Assembly (NCBI GenBank): GCA_965202915.1
Contig: OZ241847.1
Coordinates: 2,356,001-2,420,000, forward strand
Origin: G965202915 sp965202915
GTDB lineage: Bacteria; Pseudomonadota; Gammaproteobacteria; Eutrophobiales; Eutrophobiaceae
Direction: 5' to 3'
DNA length: 64,000 bases
A model generated the notes under the pieces. That model had not been told where the DNA came from, did not search any database, and worked only from the letters and a program-made list of their open reading frames with translations. Positions 7,712 through 15,574 of the stretch are shown here, in pieces (positions within the stretch are counted from its first letter, which is position 1; each line of letters opens with the position of its first letter). Made by a program: the position numbers and the translations under genes.

Positions 7712-8371
7712 CTGCGAAATCTGCGGTTGAAACTGTTCACTGCGGCCTGGTTGCTGATGCCGTCGAACTCGACGGCATTAGGGGCGGTCGTCCGGAGACC
7801 AGTAGAGTCAGTTCTTTTCAGAGTCGTCCGGCTGTCATTATCCATGTTTATCTCTGTTATCCGTGGTGAATGCCCGGTTGTTTCAGGATGTTCCGGAGCG
7901 CCTTGTCGGTCTCGGCGGCTTCTTTCTCGATAGTATCCAACTCGGCTACGATTTTCCCAATCGGCCGGTAGGTTTCGGCGGCACCGGTGTGGACGTAGCG
8001 GCGCTACACTCCGCATCGGATGATTCGGGGCGGAAAATCGGATGATTATCGGATGATTGTTTCTCATGGTTTTGGGGGAAGGTAGCGGGTTGTCCAATCT
8101 TTTCCCTCTCGCCGGAGGAGGTTCAGGTCGCAAAGGATAGAGAGGCCGACCGCGGGAGTCCGGCTTGACGATTGGCGGCTCTGGACTTGACGCAAAGCTG
8201 ACGATTCCGAGCGGCATTGGAGGTGGGCATATCCCTTATGCCCCATTGATGCCTCTTTGTGCAAATGGGCCATTTTCCTGCAAGGTGGTAGTCGGTGTCA
8301 TCGCCTTGGACAGGTGGTTCGGCCCCCAGGCCTGGCGCATTTGGCGCATTCTTGGCGCAATAAAACGGCTT
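7712..8371. other. Gene-poor stretch between rhuM and the DUF4062 gene
   Basis: These 660 bases have no convincing complete gene. They hold the detached hsdM 3' end (7863-8007), three spaced copies of TCGGATGATT within about 8016-8057, a GGCGCATTTGGCGCATT motif at 8334-8350 repeated at 8391-8407 inside the neighbouring gene's 3' end, and scrambled sequence. A 170-codon open frame ending at 7708 has no recognisable content, but its stop overlaps the rhuM start, which may give translational coupling. Confidence 0.6.
7863..8007 (-). pseudogene. Detached copy of the hsdM 3' end
   Basis: Minus-strand frame: RYVHTGAAETYRPIGKIVAE then LDTIEKEAAETDKALRNILK and a stop. Compare the true HsdM end at 9844-9990: RYIHTGDAETYRPIGEIVAE then LDAIEAEAKETDRALRNILK. 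The two DNA copies share an exact 24-base run covering the ETYRPIG codons. There is no start or methylase domain attached. It lies after the DUF4062 gene and before rhuM, where the M/S junction of the operon would have been before modules were added. Confidence 0.85.
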
Positions 8372-9847
8372 TCATTGTTTGCTCCCTGATGGCGCATTTG
8401 GCGCATTTTTGGCCGATTTCGCGGCGAGTTCATAGTGAGTGCCCCTGCCTTTGCCCTTAAACTCAATCAAGCCATGATTCACGAGTTGCCCGAGATCGCG
8501 AGTGGCCGTGCGCCGAGAACAATCCGTGATACGTTGGTAATCGGCACTGGAGATTCGGCCTGTCTTCCGCAGATGCTCGATGGCCATTCGCTGTCGTTCA
8601 TTGAGTCTGAGCTGGTCGAGGCGGCTGGAAGTGAGGGCGTCCCGCCAGATGGTGACAGTGAACTGGTCTCCGTCCTGAGCGAAGTCGGGCTCGGGAAGCC
8701 CGGCCTGACGGCATTTACTGAGGACATCGAGCACACCCGTGCCTGCCTTGTCGATGTAGTTGGCGCGAAAGAGGGCTTCACAGAGGCGCTTATTGCGGGG
8801 CACTGAGCTATGGGCCTGCTTCAACTTGGCCGGGGTGAGCGTGGGCGGAAGTTCGCCGGGATTCCAAACGGCAACGCGGTCGACGAAGACGTAAACCTGC
8901 ACACTGGCGTCGGACTGGTAGTCTCGGTGTGCGAGGGCATTGATTATGATCTCGGAAACGGCGGCCTTGGGAATCTCGTAGGTAACCTCGTTTGCCGGCC
9001 CGGCATCGCGCACGCCGGCCTTGCGGGCGACCTTGGCCATGACGTAGTCGGTGGCCTGGTCGATTAGTTCGAAGAGGTTACCCTTGAAGATTTGGTAGTC
9101 CGGGATGGGTTTGACTGTTTCGGTACCGTGGAAATGGAGACATTTCACCTCGGAGGCGGGCAGCCAGCTCTGAGGTTTCTTTCCGAACAGGAGTACCGCG
9201 GATTGGGTGAGCTGTCCGTCGGTGAGCAGGTCGAGATGGGCAAGAACTTCATCGACCGGGGTATCCAACTCAATTGGGTAGCCGCGAGCTTCACGGGCAC
9301 GTTTCAGGAACCAGTGGACCTTGCTCTCATCAATTGCAGCGTGGTCGAGTTTTGGGATCGGTTCCTGTTCGAAGGCAACGCTATGGAGAATGCCTTTCCA
9401 GCGGAGAAACTCGATCAGGCTGGGATAAATCCGCTCATGCAAAAGTTCATTGGTCGATTTGAAGCGACGACGGCGCAGTTGTCTGGAAATTTTGGAGACG
9501 AGTTTCTTTGTTTCCGGATGGCGCGGGGAGTCGTCGTTGCCTTTGATGAAGGCCAGGCGGTAAACGGAATCATCCGTGGCGCGGTTGAACTCGTGCTCGG
9601 TGGGTGAAATGCCGTTCTCGTCCACGGAACCATAATCGTTGCCGAAAAGTCCGAGGTAGATGGCGGAAGCGGACACCTCATCGAGGTAAGTTTCGTCCGC
9701 CCGGCGGTCGGCGGCAGGAAGATCCTCAAACAGGAATGCTTCAAAATACTGGCTGAACAGCGCGTCGCCGCGGATGTAGTCACCGATCGCCTGCCGCTCG
9801 GTTGCAAGTTCCTTCTGGACGCTGCTAATGAAAATCTTCTGCTTCAT
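8372..9847 (-). CDS. DUF4062 / AlbA-Schlafen-like / HATPase_c_4 / winged-helix regulator of the type I locus
   Basis: The 491-residue protein starts KIFISSVQKELATERQ, the DUF4062 signature (about 1-130, related to TIR/SIR2-associated sensor domains). A middle region follows, then a RecG-like HATPase_c_4 fold with AVSEIIINALAHRDYQSDAS (about 300) and KAGTGVLDVLSKCRQAGLPE. The end is a winged helix (RQRMAIEHLRKTGRISSADY, about 425-475). Proteins of this build are common regulators or accessory factors in restriction loci; a biochemical role is not established. The start overlaps the hsdM stop as ATGA. The C-terminal KSAKNAPNAPSGSKQ is encoded by the GGCGCATTT repeat region. Confidence 0.8.
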   Translation of the reverse strand: MKQKIFISSVQKELATERQAIGDYIRGDALFSQYFEAFLFEDLPAADRRADETYLDEVSASAIYLGLFGNDYGSVDENGISPTEHEFNRATDDSVYRLAFIKGNDDSPRHPETKKLVSKISRQLRRRRFKSTNELLHERIYPSLIEFLRWKGILHSVAFEQEPIPKLDHAAIDESKVHWFLKRAREARGYPIELDTPVDEVLAHLDLLTDGQLTQSAVLLFGKKPQSWLPASEVKCLHFHGTETVKPIPDYQIFKGNLFELIDQATDYVMAKVARKAGVRDAGPANEVTYEIPKAAVSEIIINALAHRDYQSDASVQVYVFVDRVAVWNPGELPPTLTPAKLKQAHSSVPRNKRLCEALFRANYIDKAGTGVLDVLSKCRQAGLPEPDFAQDGDQFTVTIWRDALTSSRLDQLRLNERQRMAIEHLRKTGRISSADYQRITDCSRRTATRDLGQLVNHGLIEFKGKGRGTHYELAAKSAKNAPNAPSGSKQ

Positions 9848-11445
9848 ATGCTGGCTCCGATCTGCTTGAGGATGTTTCGCAGGGCTCTGTCCGTCTCTTT
9901 GGCCTCGGCCTCGATGGCATCCAGTTCGGCTACGATTTCCCCAATCGGCCGGTAGGTTTCGGCGTCACCGGTATGAATGTAGCGGCTGGGGGAGATATTG
10001 TAGTCGTTCTTCCTGAACTCTTCAAGGTCGACGATACGACTGAGTTTTTCCTCTTCCTTCCAGCCGAGGAGGGTGCCGGCAATACGCTCGATGCCTTCGT
10101 CCGGGATGAAATTCTTGGGATCGCCTTTTTCAAACATCTGGCCGGCGTTGACGAGAAAAACCCTGCCCCGGCGTGCTTTTGGTTTGGCCTTGTTGAGAAA
10201 CAGGACGATGCCCGGCGCGGAAGTATTGTAAAAGAGGTTTTCGGGCAGATAGAGGACGCTTTCGATAAGGTCGTGGTCCACAAACCACTTACGGACGGAT
10301 TTTTCCTTGTTGGTGCCGGCATTGCCCGAGCCGCGAGAGGCGGCGCCGGTGTCGAGGACGACGGCGGCGCGGCCCTGGTCATTGAGGCTGGCGTGCATGT
10401 GCTGGACCCAGCCCCAGTCGGCGGAGGATTTGCCGGGGAAGCCGGCCCCGGCGGGGAAGCGCCCGAGTTCGTCGGCGTCGTAGTCTGCCTCGGAAAACCA
10501 GTTCTGGTTCCACATGGGGTTGGCGATTACGCGGTCGAAGGTGCGGAGTTTTCCGTGTTTGCGGAATTTGGGATGCTTGAAGGTGTCGCCGATCTCGATC
10601 TCGCCTTCCATGTCGTGGATGATCATGTTCATGTTGGCCATGGCCCAGGTCTCAGCGGTGAATTCCTGACCGTAAAGTTTGAGGGGTTTGGAGGGCGGGT
10701 TTTTCAAGCCGCCTTTGGCTTTTGAGTGGCGGACAGGAATGTCCGCCCTCCGGTTTTCTTCCATCGCGAGTTCACATTTGATAAGCAAGCCGCCGGAGCC
10801 GCAGGTGGGATCGTAGATTTCCATGCCGGGTTCGGGCGCGAGCACCCCGGCCATGATTTCTCCAACCTGGGCGGGGGTGTAGAACTCGCCGGCGCTCCTG
10901 CCACCGCCTTCGGCAAACATGCGGATCAGGTATTCATAGCTCCTGCCGATGACGTCGGCGTCGACGTCCTTGAGTCCGAGACGCTTGATACTGATGGCTT
11001 CGATGAGGTTGGAAAGACGGTCGTCATCGAGGTCGCGCTGGCCATGGGTGGTGGCATTGAAGTCGACACGGTTAATGATGCCCTGTAGCGGCGGATTTTC
11101 TTTGGCGATTTCCCGCATATAGTTGGTGACGCCTTCACCGATTTTGTCGGAAAGCATGCGAATGGCGGACCATGCGGGCTGTTCGGGATCGTCCGTCAGG
11201 AGGGGCAGGTAGAAGCGGACCAGCTTGTGATCGGCCTTGACGAGTTGGAAGGCCTGCCTGCGTGAACCGATTTTGGAGGCAATGCGATCTAATTCGTCAT
11301 CAAAGACGTCGCAGAGGCGCTTGGTGAAGACCAAGGGAAGGATATAGTCCTTGTATTTGGTCACGTCCGCGGCTCCGCGGATGAGGCAGGCGGCGTCCCA
11401 AATCCAGGATTCGAGGGATTTCGAGTTTTCGGATTTGTGTTTCAA
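9844..11445 (-). CDS. hsdM: Type I DNA methyltransferase subunit HsdM
   Basis: The 533-residue N6-adenine methylase starts at TTG 11445, with an N-terminal HsdM helical domain (LESWIWDAACLIRG onward). AdoMet motif I is YDPTCGSGG at 211-219 and catalytic motif IV is NPMW at 309-312, a known variant of NPPF. Residues 231-252 are an extra segment coded by a REP-like palindrome pair in frame; relatives pass straight from ELAMEE to PLKLYGQEF. The C-terminus EAEAKETDRALRNILKQIG is the tail copied at two other junctions of the operon. The stop overlaps the DUF4062 gene start as ATGA. It methylates host DNA with HsdS. Confidence 0.93.
   Translation of the reverse strand: MKHKSENSKSLESWIWDAACLIRGAADVTKYKDYILPLVFTKRLCDVFDDELDRIASKIGSRRQAFQLVKADHKLVRFYLPLLTDDPEQPAWSAIRMLSDKIGEGVTNYMREIAKENPPLQGIINRVDFNATTHGQRDLDDDRLSNLIEAISIKRLGLKDVDADVIGRSYEYLIRMFAEGGGRSAGEFYTPAQVGEIMAGVLAPEPGMEIYDPTCGSGGLLIKCELAMEENRRADIPVRHSKAKGGLKNPPSKPLKLYGQEFTAETWAMANMNMIIHDMEGEIEIGDTFKHPKFRKHGKLRTFDRVIANPMWNQNWFSEADYDADELGRFPAGAGFPGKSSADWGWVQHMHASLNDQGRAAVVLDTGAASRGSGNAGTNKEKSVRKWFVDHDLIESVLYLPENLFYNTSAPGIVLFLNKAKPKARRGRVFLVNAGQMFEKGDPKNFIPDEGIERIAGTLLGWKEEEKLSRIVDLEEFRKNDYNISPSRYIHTGDAETYRPIGEIVAELDAIEAEAKETDRALRNILKQIGASI
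10694..10747. repeat. REP-like palindrome pair inserted in frame in hsdM
   Basis: GGCGGGTTTTTCAAGCCGCC (10694-10713, one mismatch pair) and GGCGGACAGGAATGTCCGCC (10728-10747, perfect) form a pair with a 14-base spacer, the same spacing as at 277-330. Together with flanks they add about 22 codons between motif I and motif IV of hsdM without breaking the frame. Confidence 0.85.
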
Positions 11446-11931
11446 TTTGATTGCCCTGTCGGCCTGTTAATCAGAGATTGGATCATGGATGCCGGGTTTT
11501 TTGTCGCATAGTGAGAACCGTGTTTCAGTATAACAATTTTGTTAATGAGCCTGTACCGCGTCTGATCGCGCTTTCAACCAAACTCGCTGCTGTTTTCTCT
11601 GATCCGTAACCCTGATACATACACTAAACGGGTCAGCAATTTGATCGCACCGGCGGCGAATCAGTTGAGCGCGATACCCGACTTGAACGGTTTGCCGGAG
11701 GTGTGCGGGCAGGCCGGGGGATTATAATGGCTGAGCGGTTGCCGGCGCACTTCCCCGGTTCAAAATATCCCGGAACCGGGAGTAATGAATTTTACCTCGG
11801 CGGGTGGCGCGAAACCTCCGACTCCGCATACGCCGGAAAACCACCGACGCCTTTAGCGAGCCGCGGTGAAACCGGTAACCGGGGTCGCCGGGGAAGCATT
11901 CGGCATGGCCGGCGGACGGTCAAGGTTGTTC
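11446..11931. other. Intergenic region between hsdM and purA
   Basis: The hsdM-proximal 100 bases hold the promoter-like sequence and inverted repeat listed separately. Further on, an 8-bp stem CCCGGTTC/GAACCGGG with an 11-base loop lies at 11752-11778, with no T-run on either side, so it is not a clear intrinsic terminator. An 84-codon frame at 11703-11957 has no recognisable content and overlaps the purA end. No tRNA or other RNA gene was recognised. This is the right boundary of the type I island; no attachment-site repeat was seen. Confidence 0.6.
11527..11544 (-). promoter_or_regulatory. Candidate extended -10 promoter of the hsdM operon overlapped by an inverted repeat
   Basis: On the minus strand TGTTATACT is an extended -10 (TGnTATACT) about 85 bases before the hsdM start; no good -35 is present, as common for extended -10 promoters. 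The inverted repeat TAACAATTTTGTTA (11531-11544) overlaps it and could be an operator. Prediction by eye only. Confidence 0.4.
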
Positions 11932-13224
11932 CTATTCAAAGGGGTTATTCAATATGATCGTGTCGCTGCGGTCGGGGCCGGTGGAGATAATATCTATCGG
12001 GGCGCCGCTGATTTCGGCGATGCGGGCCAGGTAGTTTTGGGCCTTCTTGGGCAATTGTCGGTATTCGGTGACGCCCGCGGTTGGGGTTTGCCAGCCCGGC
12101 ATTTGTTCATAAATCGGTTCGCATTGTGCAAGGTTTTCACTGCCTATGGGCGGACTTTCTCTGGTCGTGCCGTTGCAGCGATAGGCGGTACAGAGTTTTA
12201 TGGTCTCGACCTCGTCCAGTACGTCCAATTTTGTCAGGCATAATCCGCTCAGGCTGTTTAATTGTCTCGACCGCCTGAGCGAAACCGCGTCAAACCAGCC
12301 ACAACGGCGGGGCCTGCCGGTGGTGGCGCCAAATTCGTGGCCCTTTTTGGCCAGGTGCCGGCCGGTTTCGTTGTGCAATTCGGTTGGAAAGGGGCCGGAA
12401 CCGACTCGGGTGGTATAGGCCTTGGTGATGCCGAGTACGTAATCGAAACAGCACGGGCCAAAACCGGAACCGGTTGCCGCGCTGCCGGCGGTGGTGTTGG
12501 ATGAGGTAACAAACGGATAGGTGCCATGATCGATGTCTAACCAGGTGCCCTGGGCGCCTTCAAATAGAATATTCCTGCCCTGTTTGTGCAGTTGATCCAG
12601 CCGTTCGGTGACGTCATCGACCATCGGTTTTAATGCATCGGCCTGATGATGTAATTTGTCCAGCAATGGGGCGTAGTCTATCGCCTCGCCATTGAAATAG
12701 TTCACCAATAAGAAATTATAATAATCCAGGTTCTCTTCCAGTTTTTCTGCGAGTCGATGATCGTCATATAGATCACCCACCCTCAATGCCCGCCGCGCCA
12801 CTTTGTCTTCATAGGCCGGGCCTATGCCTTTGCCGGTGGTGCCAATGGCCTTTTCGGCTTTGATTTTTTCACGCACTTGATCGAGGGCGACGTGATAAGG
12901 CAGAAGCAGAGTGCAGGCCTCGCTGATGCGTATTGCCGCCGCCGCTTGTACGCCGTTGTTTTCCAGCATTGCGATCTCTTCCAGTAAGGCCTCCGGACTC
13001 AGGACCACGCCGTTGCCGATTAAACATTCAATGCCCTCATGCAGGATGCCGGAAGGGATCAAATGCAGTATGGTTTTATGGCCGTTAATGACCACCGTGT
13101 GACCGGCGTTATGCCCACCTTGAAAGCGCGCCACCGCGGCCACGGAATCAGTCAACAGATCGACTACTTTGCCTTTGCCTTCGTCGCCCCATTGGGTGCC
13201 CAGTACAATTAAATTTTTTCCCAT
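11932..13224 (-). CDS. purA: Adenylosuccinate synthetase
   Basis: The 430-residue GTP-dependent enzyme joins aspartate to IMP in AMP synthesis. MGKNLIVLGTQWGDEGKGK carries the P-loop-like GDEGKGK with catalytic D14; H42 lies in GGHNAGHT. Later blocks GTTGKGIGPAYEDK and FEGAQGTWLDIDHGTYPFVT are diagnostic. The start at 13224 fits the family N-terminus; a longer upstream frame overlapping hisZ is not supported. It lies 10 bp downstream of hisZ as the last gene of the hfq-hflK-hflC-yjeT-hisZ-purA series. Confidence 0.97.
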   Translation of the reverse strand: MGKNLIVLGTQWGDEGKGKVVDLLTDSVAAVARFQGGHNAGHTVVINGHKTILHLIPSGILHEGIECLIGNGVVLSPEALLEEIAMLENNGVQAAAAIRISEACTLLLPYHVALDQVREKIKAEKAIGTTGKGIGPAYEDKVARRALRVGDLYDDHRLAEKLEENLDYYNFLLVNYFNGEAIDYAPLLDKLHHQADALKPMVDDVTERLDQLHKQGRNILFEGAQGTWLDIDHGTYPFVTSSNTTAGSAATGSGFGPCCFDYVLGITKAYTTRVGSGPFPTELHNETGRHLAKKGHEFGATTGRPRRCGWFDAVSLRRSRQLNSLSGLCLTKLDVLDEVETIKLCTAYRCNGTTRESPPIGSENLAQCEPIYEQMPGWQTPTAGVTEYRQLPKKAQNYLARIAEISGAPIDIISTGPDRSDTIILNNPFE

Positions 13225-13234
13225 GGCTGTTGCG

Positions 13235-14416
13235 CTATGCGTCGACCACCCGCCAATTACCGCCTTTTTGCTCCAGCATACGCCGGCATTGCATATCCCC
13301 GGCACCGCAATTTTGATCCGGCAATTCACGAATCACCGTCTCACCCCGCCGCCTTAATAGATTAATTTGTTCAATCAATTTTTGATCGTTGCAACAGGGC
13401 GCAAAGATCGCGTCCGGTCGACCGTGATCATCGGCCTGCAGGGTCTGCAGGGTTTTAATGTCGGTACTGAAGCCGGTGGCGGGTCTGGCCCGGCCAAAGG
13501 CCGCGCCGATGTCGTCATAACGACCACCAAAGGCTATGCCCTGCCCCTGGCCGGGGCCGTAAGCGGTAAAAATGATGCCGGTGTGATAGTGGTATCCCCT
13601 AAGCTCGGCCAGGTCAAAATTAACGGTGACGTTGTCGGCATAGTCATCCGCCAGGCTGGTGATCTGTTCCAGTTCGGCCAGGCAATCGGTGATGATCCCG
13701 GAATGTTTGCCTATGGTTTGTCGCGCCCGCTGCAACACTTCATGGCCGCCGCTCAGATGCAGCAGTTCGATAAACGAACCGGCTACGTCGGCGGCGGTGT
13801 TCCAGTCGCCAAACATTTGTTCCAGTTCGGCAACGGCCTTCCTTTGCAATGCGTCGAACACCAACGATTGTTGGCGGCTGTTCAAGTCACTGGTATTGAT
13901 CAGGGATTGGTAGATGCCGGCGTGGCTGATATCGATATGGAGATCGGTAATATTCGCCAGTCTCATTGTCTCCAGCATTAACGACAATATTTCCGCGTCA
14001 CTGGCGGCACCGGAGTGGCCGTAAAGTTCGGCACCGATCTGCAACGGCGAGCGGCCGTCTCCGGGGAAACTCGGGCGGGCGTGCAACACCGAACCCAAAT
14101 AGCACAAACGGGTCGGCACGTCCCGCCTCAGCACGTGGGCATCGATGCGCGCCACTTGCGGGGTGATATCGGCGCGAATGCCCATCATCCGGCCGCTTAA
14201 TTGATCGGTCAGTTTGAAGGTCTGCAAATCCAGGTCTTCACCGGTGCCGGTGAGCAGGGATTCCAGGTATTCAATCATCGGCGGGAGGACCAGTTCGTAA
14301 CCCCAGCAGGTGTACAGGTCGATAAGGTCGCGGCATAAGCGTTCCAGCCGTGCGGCCCTGGGCGGCAGGATCTCTTCAATGCCCTCAGGCAACAGCCATC
14401 GGTTTTCGGTGTGCAT
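13235..14416 (-). CDS. hisZ: ATP phosphoribosyltransferase regulatory subunit HisZ
   Basis: The 393-residue protein is related to class II histidyl-tRNA synthetase: WLLPEGIEEILPPRAARLER start, GRMMGIRADITPQVARIDAH (motif 2 region), YLGSVLHARP. It lacks the anticodon-binding domain and some synthetase catalytic features, and ends with a CxxC/CR stretch. HisZ activates the short form of HisG in the first step of histidine synthesis, so a short hisG is expected elsewhere in the genome. The hflC-yjeT-hisZ-purA order is typical of non-enteric proteobacteria. Confidence 0.93.
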   Translation of the reverse strand: MHTENRWLLPEGIEEILPPRAARLERLCRDLIDLYTCWGYELVLPPMIEYLESLLTGTGEDLDLQTFKLTDQLSGRMMGIRADITPQVARIDAHVLRRDVPTRLCYLGSVLHARPSFPGDGRSPLQIGAELYGHSGAASDAEILSLMLETMRLANITDLHIDISHAGIYQSLINTSDLNSRQQSLVFDALQRKAVAELEQMFGDWNTAADVAGSFIELLHLSGGHEVLQRARQTIGKHSGIITDCLAELEQITSLADDYADNVTVNFDLAELRGYHYHTGIIFTAYGPGQGQGIAFGGRYDDIGAAFGRARPATGFSTDIKTLQTLQADDHGRPDAIFAPCCNDQKLIEQINLLRRRGETVIRELPDQNCGAGDMQCRRMLEQKGGNWRVVDA

Positions 14417-14420
14417 AGGC

Positions 14421-14606
14421 CTATCTGATAATATACAGTATTATCACCCCAAGTAACATGCTGCTTATTCCCGCAAGACGCAACAGCCTGTTGCCCATTT
14501 GGGCAACCATGCTGAGCATTCTTTTCAGTCCTTCGGGATTGACAAACGGCATGATCCCTTCAAGCACCAAAAGCAGCGCAAACGCCGTCAATAGTTCTTG
14601 CCACAT
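14421..14606 (-). CDS. yjeT: DUF2065 small inner-membrane protein YjeT
   Basis: The 61-residue protein from ATG 14606 reads MWQELLTAFALLLVLEGIMP, then FVNPEGLKRML and a second hydrophobic helix GISSMLLGVIILYII. This two-helix pattern and its place between hflC and the purA side match E. coli YjeT. Function unknown. A 16-codon longer frame exists but adds no family-like sequence. It ends 4 bp before hisZ. Confidence 0.88.
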   Translation of the reverse strand: MWQELLTAFALLLVLEGIMPFVNPEGLKRMLSMVAQMGNRLLRLAGISSMLLGVIILYIIR

Positions 14607-14704
14607 TGCGATATTGGAGCCGTTATCCTGAATTCCCGGAACAGTGAATTTCAAACGGGTAAGGTCTGATGTTCAAAGTATGATCCGAGGTCAGGGAGCG
14701 TTGA

Positions 14705-15571
14705 TTACCGGCCTTGCTGATTATTGAAATATTTGAAGAAATCGGAATCGGGATCGATCAGCAATACGTCATTGCCCTGATGAAAACTGTTTTGATAGGC
14801 ATTGAGGCTCCGGTACAGGGAATAAAATTCCACGTCTCTCTGGTACGCCATCGCATAGACTTCGGTCGCCTGGGCGTCGCCTTCACCGCGTATCTTCTCG
14901 GCGTCGCGATAGGCTTCGGCCAGGATCACTTCGCGGTCGCGGTCGGTTTTTGCCTTGATCCTCTCCGCCGCTTCCTTGCCCCTGGCGCGAAAATCCTTGG
15001 CCACCCGAACGCGTTCCGAACGCATACGCTTATAGACCTCGCTGCTTACTTCATCGGGTAAATCGATCCGCTTTGTGCGCACGTCGACAATTTCAATGCC
15101 GTAACGCTCTTTAAGCTGATCCGAGGTGGTGGTGACTATCTTGAGTATTTCATCGCGCTCCCCGGCGACCACTTCCTGGATGGTGCGCTTGCCAAATTCA
15201 TCCCGTAAAGCCTGATCCAGATTTTGCGATATCAGTTCACTCTTGGCGTATTCTATATCCCCGCTGTTGCTGGAGACGTAAAATTTATCGACGTCGGCTA
15301 TGCGCCATTTGGCGTAATAATCAACAATCACGTCTTTTTTCTCAAAGGTAAGAAAACGCTGCGGTTCCTGATCCAGATTGAGCAGGCGGTTCTCAAACCT
15401 TTTGCGGGTATTTACCACCGGGATCATGATATGCAGGCCCGGCAAATAATCCGACGCCTGTATTTCCTTGAATCTAAACACTATCGCTTGTTGCCATTGC
15501 TTGACCTGAAATAAAGAAAGCGAGGCCACAAGCAGTATCGGAAGAATTATAAGTAAGATTCTGGCGCCCAT
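14705..15571 (-). CDS. hflC: FtsH protease modulator HflC
   Basis: The 288-residue SPFH/band-7 protein has one N-terminal membrane helix (ILLIILPILLVASLSLF) with the rest periplasmic. SPFH features include VVNTRKRFENRLLNLDQEPQ and, toward the end, the helical ARGKEAAERIKAKTDRDREV. It forms the large HflKC cage around FtsH in the inner membrane and tunes degradation of membrane proteins. The start lies 3 bp after the hflK stop, so the two are co-translated. Confidence 0.95.
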   Translation of the reverse strand: MGARILLIILPILLVASLSLFQVKQWQQAIVFRFKEIQASDYLPGLHIMIPVVNTRKRFENRLLNLDQEPQRFLTFEKKDVIVDYYAKWRIADVDKFYVSSNSGDIEYAKSELISQNLDQALRDEFGKRTIQEVVAGERDEILKIVTTTSDQLKERYGIEIVDVRTKRIDLPDEVSSEVYKRMRSERVRVAKDFRARGKEAAERIKAKTDRDREVILAEAYRDAEKIRGEGDAQATEVYAMAYQRDVEFYSLYRSLNAYQNSFHQGNDVLLIDPDSDFFKYFNNQQGR

Positions 15572-15574
15572 GGT

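Noticed and set aside
11752..11778. tRNA or intrinsic terminator near the purA end
   Set aside because: The GGTTCAAAA string resembles a T-arm but no acceptor or anticodon arm fits; the hairpin lacks a T-run on both strands.
11703..11957. 84-codon plus-strand gene next to purA
   Set aside because: No homology recognised, overlaps the purA 3' end, low-complexity Gly/Arg composition.
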